Shown here piece by piece: positions 4,838-11,361 of a stretch of 22,164 nt of DNA. This stretch comes from a virus. The DNA lies in IMG/VR virus record IMGVR_UViG_3300032093_000935, positions 1-22,164 of that record, one strand, 5' to 3'. Both the position numbers and the translations under genes were made by a program. The notes under the pieces were generated by a model, which was not told the DNA's origin, searched no databases, and saw only the letters and a program-made list of their open reading frames with translations. Within the stretch, counting starts at the first letter, position 1. The number at the start of each line of letters is the position of its first letter.

Positions 4838-7051
4838 TTAATTTCCTTTTTTGTATTGTGATTCGACCATTTCATTGTGGAGTCTATCGGTACCACCGAA
4901 CATTCTTAAATTGGCACGACTATCAATATTTTTTTGGTTATTATAAATTGAATATGGTTTGTATCCAACCGCATCATTCATAATTGTTTTACCATAAGTG
5001 TCGAAGCCTGGAGTGAAACCCATTGCTTGAATTACTACATTCTGAACCGCCTTTTGCGCTTCTAAGTCAGACGCTTTGCCCATTTCATTTGCAAGGTTTT
5101 TACCTTTTTCTACCGCTTCTGCTTTTGCAGCTGCTTCACGTTTGGCCTGAAGTTCTTGTCTTGCAGTTGGTGCTGCAGGTTTAGAATCACCACCTTTTGG
5201 TTCATTCTTTGCTTGTTGTGAACCACCACCTTCTGTTTTACCTTCAGGTTTGTTTTCATCTTGTTTTTGCTCTTGTCTTGCCATTGGTGCTGCAGGTGGA
5301 GACAATTGAACAGGTGCTGCAGGTGCAGAACCACTTGTTGATGTGGTTTTTGGTGCAATCGCTTTATCTACGTTTGTATCACCAGTTGTGGATACACCAG
5401 TTGAAACTGTACCATCGGTGTTAACAGTTGTTGAAGCTGTGTTTGTTGCCACTATTGTGTTTGCTGGGTCACTTGCTTTGGTTGCCGCTGTATCTGATAA
5501 TGATTGATTTACGGAACTAGAAATAGATGAATCTGTAAATTTAATCAAATTCTTAATTGCGTAAGCAGTTGCATATCCTTCACACTTATTACTGTATAGA
5601 GAATCTTTGATACATTGTGCATTAAAATATGCCTGTTCGTAGCCTGGACAATCAGTTGCATAAAGAGGATTCGCCGTACATTGTTGTGTCTTATATGCAG
5701 CTGCGTAGCCAGTACAATCTGTTGCAAATAATGGACTAATCGAACATTGTTGGTCGTGATATGCTTGTTGGTAACCAGAACATGTTGTACTATACAATGG
5801 ATTGATAGAACATTGATATGTCAAATATGCTGATGCATAACCAGGACATGCTGGGTCTGATAATTGACTTGCATTACATTGTTGTGTGAACATGGCGGCT
5901 GCATAACCGGGACAAGCAGAATTATACAATGGATTTACAGTACATTCTTGTGTGAAATATGCTGTTTGATATCCTTCACATGTTGTTGCGTACAATGGAT
6001 TTACTACACATGGGTCTGGTGTATACTGCCATCTACTCCAACTACTATACAATGCGGTAGTTCCAATTTCTCTTGTGCTTAAAGAAAAGTTACCCATTGT
6101 TGATAATAGTCTTTGTTGTGGAAACACAAAACTGTAACTTGGTTCACCACTTGTATTTGAACCATGATTATGAGTCATTGAATAAAGAGATGAACCAGTA
6201 TTCGATGTTACACTAACATCAACTGCCATTGAAGATGCTGATGTTTGAGTGCAAAATATTCCTAAGAAAGTTTCTGAACACCAATCACCACCAACATAGT
6301 AATGATACCCATACTCAAAACCATTAATTTGAACACCAGAACCTGAAAGGCTTAGTGCTTGATTAATTGCGTAACTTTGAGCATAGATTGTTTGGCTAGT
6401 TAAAACTTGATTGTAATTTGGACAACTAGGAGAATACAATGGATTAGCCATACATGGGTCTGTTGTATAATTCAAAGTTAAAGACGGTTCTCTAACTTGT
6501 GGACCATAATAACCTGCCCAAAATCTATTGTCCTTACCTGTGAATGATAATCTCATTGCATCACCGGCAAGTAAACTATATTCACTGGTAAATGCTTGCG
6601 TACCAGTTTTTAATTCAAACCCATTGGTTGTTGAATTGTAATTATAATTGTAAGTTTCAAGAGCTGTATTACCACGCATCAATTCAACTTTACCAGCCAA
6701 TGTACCTGATTGGTCACCAGAGTTATTGATGTACCAAGAGTAATTGTATCCATTAATCTTAATGCCAGAATTGGATAAATCTAGCGCATGTTGAATAGCA
6801 AATGCTTCAGCAGTAATTCTCTGAGTTGCTGTTGCAGTTGAATAACCAAAGATTAAAGTATTTGTCGTGGAATTAAATGCTGGTCCATTACCACCACCTG
6901 AATATCCAGCATTTTGACCCGCAACAGAACCCGACCAAGCATTGACTGTTGGTGTTAAAATGTTTTGCGATGTTATTGGAGTTTGTGCTTTGGCGGAACC
7001 CGAAGCAATCCCTGCAATTAAAAAAGCACCAATAATGGCAACCAACTTCAT
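4838..7051 (-). CDS. Large exported protein with tandem 22-residue Cys repeats
   Basis: A 737-aa precursor with signal peptide (cleavage after SAKA, about residue 22). Order: a Gly/Ser/Asn-rich N-terminus; two related domains (about 80-205 and 223-358) that align over AFAIQHALDLSNSGIKING and YAINQALSLSGSGVQING and both end in a DPC..NPLY...C unit; then seven tandem 22-residue repeats with first cysteines at 348, 370, 392, 414, 436, 458 and 480. The repeat consensus is QCxxNPLYxxxCPGYxxAYxxQ, with paired Cys ten residues apart. A Thr/Ser then Pro/Gln/Lys low-complexity linker (about 505-640) and a conserved-looking tail with GTDRLHNEMVESQY follow. The Cys pairs suggest disulfide-linked mini-folds in the periplasm or on the particle. 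Similar repeats occur in other large phages; function unknown. Start ATG 7051 has an AAGGA box seven bases upstream. Confidence 0.85.
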   Translation of the reverse strand: MKLVAIIGAFLIAGIASGSAKAQTPITSQNILTPTVNAWSGSVAGQNAGYSGGGNGPAFNSTTNTLIFGYSTATATQRITAEAFAIQHALDLSNSGIKINGYNYSWYINNSGDQSGTLAGKVELMRGNTALETYNYNYNSTTNGFELKTGTQAFTSEYSLLAGDAMRLSFTGKDNRFWAGYYGPQVREPSLTLNYTTDPCMANPLYSPSCPNYNQVLTSQTIYAQSYAINQALSLSGSGVQINGFEYGYHYYVGGDWCSETFLGIFCTQTSASSMAVDVSVTSNTGSSLYSMTHNHGSNTSGEPSYSFVFPQQRLLSTMGNFSLSTREIGTTALYSSWSRWQYTPDPCVVNPLYATTCEGYQTAYFTQECTVNPLYNSACPGYAAAMFTQQCNASQLSDPACPGYASAYLTYQCSINPLYSTTCSGYQQAYHDQQCSISPLFATDCTGYAAAYKTQQCTANPLYATDCPGYEQAYFNAQCIKDSLYSNKCEGYATAYAIKNLIKFTDSSISSSVNQSLSDTAATKASDPANTIVATNTASTTVNTDGTVSTGVSTTGDTNVDKAIAPKTTSTSGSAPAAPVQLSPPAAPMARQEQKQDENKPEGKTEGGGSQQAKNEPKGGDSKPAAPTARQELQAKREAAAKAEAVEKGKNLANEMGKASDLEAQKAVQNVVIQAMGFTPGFDTYGKTIMNDAVGYKPYSIYNNQKNIDSRANLRMFGGTDRLHNEMVESQYKKGN
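5552..6013 (-). repeat. Seven tandem 66-bp (22-aa) coding repeats
   Basis: The DNA encodes seven in-frame units of exactly 22 residues within the 737-aa exported protein. Each has two cysteines ten residues apart and the core NPLY...CPGY..AY. Units 3 (QLSDPAC) and 7 (DSLYSNKC) have drifted most. A single isolated unit occurs about 148 residues earlier. DNA identity between units is moderate, so the expansion is not recent. Confidence 0.88.
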
Positions 7052-7053
7052 AG

Positions 7054-7527
7054 TTAGTCCTTGCTCTTAACTTTCTGTGGTGCTCTTTCTGGATTTTCTT
7101 CCCAAATTTTCTTGGCTTGTTCGCCAATTTTACCATCTATTGGGCAAGGAGTTCCAGCATTCATCATTGCTGTAAACACTCTTTCATCTTGACACATAAT
7201 AGCAACTGCTGCAACTTTCATACCCATATCATATGTTGAACGGGCTAATTTTAGTCTTTCGCAATTTTTATCTGTCATTGTGGCACCAAAAGAGATGCCG
7301 AGAATTTGGGTTTGAGTTGCACCAGAAACGGCGACAGCACAAACATCACTATTAATAACGGTGACTGCGGGAGCCACTGCTGTTGGTGGCGGAGAATTTA
7401 CGGTTGTTGTGCTTTCAGAAGTAGATTGTGTGGTGCTTCTGCTAGTCGAATCAGTAACAATGGGCTGAGCCATTGCTGGGAATATTGCCATGACAAAAAG
7501 CACCGGTACGGCAAGCTTTTTGAACAT
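7054..7527 (-). CDS. Exported phage protein, unknown function (first gene of late operon)
   Basis: A 157-aa precursor with a classic signal peptide (MFKKLAVPVLFVMAIFPAMA, cleavage after residue 20). A Ser/Thr-rich linker (about 24-45) and a PPP segment precede a globular domain (about 58-145) containing DVCAVAVSGATQTQ, NCERLKLARSTYDMGMKVAA, MCQDERVF and NAGTPCPIDG. The four cysteines suggest periplasmic disulfides. I recall this arrangement of SGA.QTQI, NCERLKL and YDMGMKVAAV in proteins of other T4-like phages annotated only as hypothetical. ATG 7527 has AGAGGT at ideal distance. It is the first gene after the late promoter at 7591-7598, with a leader of roughly 50 bases, and is two bases from the next gene. 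Confidence 0.82.
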   Translation of the reverse strand: MFKKLAVPVLFVMAIFPAMAQPIVTDSTSRSTTQSTSESTTTVNSPPPTAVAPAVTVINSDVCAVAVSGATQTQILGISFGATMTDKNCERLKLARSTYDMGMKVAAVAIMCQDERVFTAMMNAGTPCPIDGKIGEQAKKIWEENPERAPQKVKSKD

Positions 7528-7549
7528 TTTTACCTCTATTTTAGGTGTG

Positions 7550-7578
7550 TTGACATGAAATGAAATTTATGTTAAAAT
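7550..7578 (+). promoter_or_regulatory. Sigma-70 early promoter for the replication operon
   Basis: TTGACA (7550-7555, 6/6) and TAAAAT (7573-7578, 5/6) are spaced by exactly 17 bases. TG one base before the -10 box gives an extended -10 element. Initiation near 7585 would give a short leader to ATG 7619 and drive the small beta-rich gene and the polymerase genes. The -35 box lies 23 bases upstream of the divergent gene's start codon. Confidence 0.88.
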
Positions 7579-7590
7579 AAACTTTATAAG

Positions 7591-7598
7591 TATTTATA
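7591..7598 (-). promoter_or_regulatory. T4-type late promoter (TATAAATA) for the minus-strand operon
   Basis: The minus strand reads exactly TATAAATA, the T4 late -10 box recognised by the phage sigma factor (gp55 in T4). It is correctly placed about 64 bases upstream of the first exported-protein gene. It lies in the leader region of the divergent early transcript, so early and late transcription overlap here. Confidence 0.72.
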
Positions 7599-7618
7599 CA
7601 ACTATGAAAGGTATGTCT

Positions 7619-7930
7619 ATGAAAATCATGTTATTCAAACTTGTAACACACGAAGAAGTTTTGGCTGAAGTGAGTGAAGAAACGGATACAACTGTGGTAT
7701 TAACCAATCCTGTTGGTGTTGCCGTTGTTAGAGGCAAAGATGGTGCACCAAATGTTGGATTCGCACCCTTTCCTCTCCATGCAGAACAAAAAACTGGAAC
7801 ACAGGTTGCCATTCAGAAGCAACATGTAGTATACTCCTATGTTCCTGCCGATGATTTTGTTAATAATTACAATCAAATTTTTGGCACTGGTATCATTCTA
7901 CCCAAACAACAAAGCATCATTACCGGTTAA
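7619..7930 (+). CDS. Small beta-rich phage protein, possibly Sm-like
   Basis: A 103-aa protein. The N-terminal part (MKIMLFKLVTHEEVLAEV, then TTVVLTNPVGVAVVRGKDG and NVGFAPF) follows the strand pattern of an Sm-like barrel, with a T.EEVLAEV strand and VLTNPV strand as in LSm-type domains; this is a pattern impression only. The C-terminal part has ADDFVNNYNQIFGTGI. Small proteins of this kind with NPVG..VVR and F..NYNQIFG occur near replication genes of other T4-like phages. Start: ATG 7604, 7613 and 7619 are all in frame; 7619 is chosen because AAAGG (7607-7611) is placed seven bases before it, and 7604 has no such box. Its TAA shares a base with the polymerase ATG (TAATG), which suggests translational coupling. 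Role unknown. Confidence 0.72.
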   Translation: MKIMLFKLVTHEEVLAEVSEETDTTVVLTNPVGVAVVRGKDGAPNVGFAPFPLHAEQKTGTQVAIQKQHVVYSYVPADDFVNNYNQIFGTGIILPKQQSIITG

Positions 7931-9225
7931 TGTCTAACTTCTATACAAATGTTCAAGCCATAGGCGGCAAGATCCTGTATCGCGGGATCATGGACGGAAA
8001 ACGTATCAAACAAAAAGTTGATTATGAACCGTCACTGTATCTGCCTGCCAAAAAAGATAAAGGCACCCACAAATCTCTTGACGGATTGGATTTGACAGAG
8101 AAACGTTTCGATAGCATTTACGAAGCGCGAGAATTCTTTAAGAAATATGATGGCATTCCTGGTGCACCAAAAATCTATGGCAACACCAGATATGAATATG
8201 CATTCATTGCAGATCAACATCCCACGATGGTTGACTGGGATCAAGATAAAGTTTCGGTGGCAATTGTCGATATTGAGGTCGGTTCAGAAAACGGATTCCC
8301 AGATCCTTATCTAGCCAACGAACCTATCACGGCGATTGCAATCACCTATATGAACGGCAAAACTTATGTGTTTGGTTGTGGTGATTATGAAGTTCAAGGT
8401 GATGAATTTTATATCAAGTGTAAAGATGAATGGACTCTTTGCAAGAAGTTCTTGATGTTGTGGTCGGATAATTGCCCGGATGTTATCACTGGTTGGAATA
8501 CAAAGTTTTTCGATATTCCATATCTCGTCAATCGTTTTCGTAAGATTCTTGGTGAAGATGAAACCAAGAAACTGTCACCTTGGAATTATATCTCTGAACG
8601 AAAGACAATCATTAATGGTCGTCAGTTGATTGCCTACAGTTTTGTCGGTGTTGAATCACTAGATTATATCGAACTTTACAAATGGTATGCACCAGGCGGC
8701 AAGTCACAAGAATCCTATCGTCTTGATAATATCGCAAACGTAGAACTTGGTGAAGGTAAAATCTCTTATGATGAGTATGAGAACCTGCATCAGTTGTATC
8801 GTTTGAACTTTCAAAAGTTTATTGAGTATAACATCAAAGACGTTAAACTGATTCTGAAACTTGAAGATAAGTTGAAGCTGATCGAACTGGCACTCACTCT
8901 TGCATATGATACCAAGTGTAATTATGAAGATGTGTTTGCACAGACACGCATGTGGGACTCTCTGACATATTCCTATCTACTGCAACAGAAGATCATTGTA
9001 CCGCCACGTGAAATACAGGATAAAGATTCCGCATTCGAAGGTGCATATGTGAAAGAACCACAAGTTGGTTTGCACAACTGGGTTGCAAGTTTCGACTTGA
9101 ACAGTCTGTATCCACACTTGATGATGCAATATTCCATAAGTCCTGAAAATCTCGTGGAAAGAAACGATATAGATGAAAGAAAACGCAAATTACTTGACGA
9201 ATTGAAACTTAGAAATACTAAATAA
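7930..9225 (+). CDS. 43A: DNA polymerase, N-terminal part (exonuclease domain and motif A)
   Basis: The N-terminal half of a T4-type family-B DNA polymerase, 431 aa. It contains the whole 3'-5' proofreading exonuclease: Exo I D114-I-E116, Exo II N190-x3-F194-D195 and Exo III Y300-x3-D304. It runs into the palm, with polymerase motif A S-F-D389-L-N-S-L-Y-P395 carrying one of the two catalytic aspartates. It ends soon after ISPENLVE with a charged tail (IDERKRKLLDELKL) and a true TAA. The rest of the polymerase is encoded from 9982. Together the parts make 884 aa, close to the 898 aa of T4 gp43, so little has been lost. The two polypeptides must associate to form the active site. The start overlaps the stop of the upstream gene. 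Confidence 0.95.
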   Translation: MSNFYTNVQAIGGKILYRGIMDGKRIKQKVDYEPSLYLPAKKDKGTHKSLDGLDLTEKRFDSIYEAREFFKKYDGIPGAPKIYGNTRYEYAFIADQHPTMVDWDQDKVSVAIVDIEVGSENGFPDPYLANEPITAIAITYMNGKTYVFGCGDYEVQGDEFYIKCKDEWTLCKKFLMLWSDNCPDVITGWNTKFFDIPYLVNRFRKILGEDETKKLSPWNYISERKTIINGRQLIAYSFVGVESLDYIELYKWYAPGGKSQESYRLDNIANVELGEGKISYDEYENLHQLYRLNFQKFIEYNIKDVKLILKLEDKLKLIELALTLAYDTKCNYEDVFAQTRMWDSLTYSYLLQQKIIVPPREIQDKDSAFEGAYVKEPQVGLHNWVASFDLNSLYPHLMMQYSISPENLVERNDIDERKRKLLDELKLRNTK

Positions 9226-9245
9226 GTAGATGTGGTTACTTATTT
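9220..9245 (+). promoter_or_regulatory. Hairpin directly upstream of the HNH gene RBS
   Basis: AAATAAGTA (9220-9228) and TACTTATTT (9237-9245) are a perfect 9-bp inverted repeat with an 8-base loop. It begins on the stop codon of the polymerase N-part (9223-9225) and ends one base before the GGAGA ribosome-binding site of the homing endonuclease (9247-9251). It could attenuate translation or transcription of the endonuclease; hairpins in this position control some T4 homing endonucleases. Confidence 0.6.
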
Positions 9246-9254
9246 GGAGAATCT

Positions 9255-9788
9255 ATGAAATACATTATCACGAAAGATAAACTATACGAGTTGTTTATTA
9301 CCAAAAATATGAGGCGAAGTGAAGTTGCTGATTATTTTGGTTGTTCGGATGCCAACATTAAAAAACATCTACAAAAATTTGACATAAAGAAGCCTTTTAT
9401 GTTAGAATGTCAAAACAAAGAACGCAAAGCCACGGTCAAATGTTTGCATTGTGATAAAGAATATGAAACTCAAAAGTTTAGAACTGAGAGTGAGAAATAT
9501 GATTCCAAGTATTGTAGTTATTCATGTGCCCAAAAAAGTCGTTATCTTGGTGAAGAACATAAACGAAGAATCAGAAATGAAATTGCGGCTAGACGCAGAG
9601 CAAGAATAAGAAATCAAACTCCAGAATTAACAAAGGAAGAAAAGATTAAATTGCAGGAGTATTATTTGATTTGTCCTAAAGGACATGAAGTGGACCATAT
9701 ACAAGCGATAGCGAAAGGTGGTTTGCATCATCCTAATAATTTACAAATATTGACAAAACATCAAAACAGAAAGAAGTGGTGCAAATGA
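9255..9788 (+). CDS. HNH homing endonuclease inserted in the DNA polymerase gene
   Basis: A 177-aa free-standing HNH endonuclease. N-terminal about 1-45: helix-turn-helix-like (RRSEVADYFGCSDANIKKHL). A zinc-finger-like CLHC (C63, C66) and CSYSC (C87, C91) follow, then a very basic stretch (104-120, many Arg). The C-terminal HNH domain carries G-H144-E-V-D147-H148, GGLHHPNN162 and H169-Q-N171. The usual activity is a site-specific cut that spreads its own gene. GGAGA just before ATG 9255 sets the start, immediately after a 9-bp hairpin. It overlaps the next ORF by four bases (ATGA). It separates the two polymerase parts, which is the expected footprint of a homing-endonuclease invasion. Confidence 0.9.
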   Translation: MKYIITKDKLYELFITKNMRRSEVADYFGCSDANIKKHLQKFDIKKPFMLECQNKERKATVKCLHCDKEYETQKFRTESEKYDSKYCSYSCAQKSRYLGEEHKRRIRNEIAARRRARIRNQTPELTKEEKIKLQEYYLICPKGHEVDHIQAIAKGGLHHPNNLQILTKHQNRKKWCK

Positions 9789-9982
9789 TGAGAACTCCAA
9801 ATGTATATTCGGCCGATGAGATTAAAAATTGGGATGTACAGTCATGTGGAAAAAATGGTCTTTGGACTCTAGCTAGACCTATGTCTTGGCCTGGAATAAA
9901 TTTACAAAAGAGGATATCGTCTGCATGGATGGTATTCACCGGTAAAGCAGATGTTTTGGTTTGGTTATCGGAGAATGATTAA
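9785..9982 (+). CDS. Small ORF inside the polymerase split
   Basis: A 65-aa ORF beginning MMRTPNVYSADEI and containing GLWTLARPMSW and the aromatic-rich SSAWMVFTGKADVLVW near its end. Small proteins with a G.W..ARP and W.VFTGKAD..(I/V)W pattern are scattered in tailed phages; I know of no function. The start is ATG 9785, whose ATGA overlaps the stop of the endonuclease gene; ATG 9788 is equally possible. Its stop shares a base with the start of the second polymerase gene (TAATG) and a GGAGA box for that gene lies within it, so it may serve chiefly to carry ribosomes from the endonuclease to the polymerase C-part. Confidence 0.65.
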   Translation: MMRTPNVYSADEIKNWDVQSCGKNGLWTLARPMSWPGINLQKRISSAWMVFTGKADVLVWLSEND

Positions 9983-11343
9983 TGTTTCGTGATGTAAAAG
10001 AAATGACAACTGAAGAAATTGAAAAAGAACTTCAGGCAATTGAATTATTCCAAAGTGAAATTGGAAAGGTGAATGTTAATACCTTGCTCAATAAGAGTGT
10101 TGATACTTCATTCTTAACACCAATGCAATGCACAATAACTCCAAATGGCCAACTATTTCGAACCGACAAACAAGGTTTCTTGCCAAAGATGATGGAAGAA
10201 ATGTACGTTGATCGTAGCAAATTCAAGAAGATGATGTTGGCAGCAAAACAGGAATATGAAAACGAAACGGACGATTCGAAGAAGTATGATATCGAAAAAC
10301 GTATCGCACGATACAACAACCTACAACTTGCAAAGAAAGTTTCGTTGAACTCCGCTTATGGTGCTTTGGGTTCACAATACTTCCGCTTCTATGACTTGCG
10401 TATGGCACTTGGTGTTACCACAGCAGGTCAATTATCCATTCGTTGGATCGAAAACAAGATCAACGAATACATGAACAAGATTCTTAAAACAGAAAGTGTT
10501 GATTATGTCATTGCATCAGATACTGACTCGATTTATCTCAATCTTGGACCTCTGGTGCAACATGCGATGGGGGACAGAAGTAAAGATATTAACAGGACGA
10601 TATCCTTCATGGATAAAGTTTGTGAGGATAAGATTCAACCGTTTATTGACAAGTCTTATGGAGAACTTGCTGACTATGTTAAGGCATATTCACAAAAGAT
10701 GCAAATGAAACGCGAAGGTTTGTCCAACAAAGGTGTCTGGACTGCCAAGAAGCGTTACATTCTAAACGTCTACAATAACGAAGGCGTTCAATATAAAGAA
10801 CCACAGATGAAAGTCATGGGTCTTGAAATGATCAAGTCATCAACACCATCGGCAATCCGTGAGAAGATGAAAGAGGCAATCAAGTTGATGATGACTGGCA
10901 CTGAGAACGATGTTCAAAGCTTTATTGCCAATTTCAGAGAAGAGTTCAAAAGATTACCGCCAGAAGAGATATCTTTTCCGCGAGGGCTTAATGGTTTGAA
11001 CACCTATTCTGATTCAGTTACACTATATAAGAAAGGTACACCAATTCATGTTAAAGGTGCCATTCTTTATAATCATAACCTCAAGTTGATGGGTCTGGAA
11101 AAGAAGTATCAGAAGATCCAAGAAGGTGAGAAAATCAAATTCACCTATCTCAAGATGCCGAATCATTTTAAAGATACCGTCATTTCTTTTCCTTCCAGAA
11201 TACCAAAAGAGTTTGAACTTGACAGGTTTATTGATTATGATGTACAATTCGATAAAGCATTTTTGGAACCAATTCGTGTGATTTTGGATTGTATGAAATG
11301 GAAAGTTGAGAAGAATAATTCTTTGGAAGACTTCTTCAGTTGA
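9982..11343 (+). CDS. 43B: DNA polymerase, C-terminal part (motifs B and C)
   Basis: The C-terminal half of the family-B polymerase, 453 aa. After about 45 residues linking to the palm, T51-I-T-P-N-G-Q-L-F matches the T4-family TPNG segment. Then come fingers motif B (K119-V-S-L-N123-S-A-Y-G-A-L-G), motif C D180-T-D182-S with the second catalytic aspartate, the KKRYILNVYN segment corresponding to the KxY motif, and the thumb. The final residues NNSLEDFFS look like the short hydrophobic tail with which T4-type polymerases bind the sliding clamp. The first ~35 residues (MTTEEIEKELQAIELFQSE) are helical and charged and could dock with the charged tail of the N-part. Start ATG 9982 overlaps the upstream TAA and has GGAGA in front. 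Confidence 0.95.
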   Translation: MFRDVKEMTTEEIEKELQAIELFQSEIGKVNVNTLLNKSVDTSFLTPMQCTITPNGQLFRTDKQGFLPKMMEEMYVDRSKFKKMMLAAKQEYENETDDSKKYDIEKRIARYNNLQLAKKVSLNSAYGALGSQYFRFYDLRMALGVTTAGQLSIRWIENKINEYMNKILKTESVDYVIASDTDSIYLNLGPLVQHAMGDRSKDINRTISFMDKVCEDKIQPFIDKSYGELADYVKAYSQKMQMKREGLSNKGVWTAKKRYILNVYNNEGVQYKEPQMKVMGLEMIKSSTPSAIREKMKEAIKLMMTGTENDVQSFIANFREEFKRLPPEEISFPRGLNGLNTYSDSVTLYKKGTPIHVKGAILYNHNLKLMGLEKKYQKIQEGEKIKFTYLKMPNHFKDTVISFPSRIPKEFELDRFIDYDVQFDKAFLEPIRVILDCMKWKVEKNNSLEDFFS

Positions 11344-11361
11344 AATGTAAAAGGAAATTAA

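Noticed and set aside
5552-6013. Regular repeats as a CRISPR array
   Set aside because: The 66-bp units are in-frame coding repeats with no constant repeat/variable spacer alternation.
7604-7618. ATG 7604 or 7613 as start of the small beta-rich gene
   Set aside because: Only ATG 7619 has a purine-rich ribosome-binding site at normal distance, and that site overlaps the upstream ATGs.
9226-9981. Group I intron in the polymerase gene
   Set aside because: Both polymerase parts have their own start, stop and ribosome-binding sites and the coding joins do not need splicing; no conserved intron core was recognised, though RT-PCR would settle it.
9785-9982. Small ORF as the remaining piece of the polymerase palm
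   Set aside because: It has no similarity to the sequence expected between motif A and the TPNG segment, which is supplied by the first residues of the C-part.
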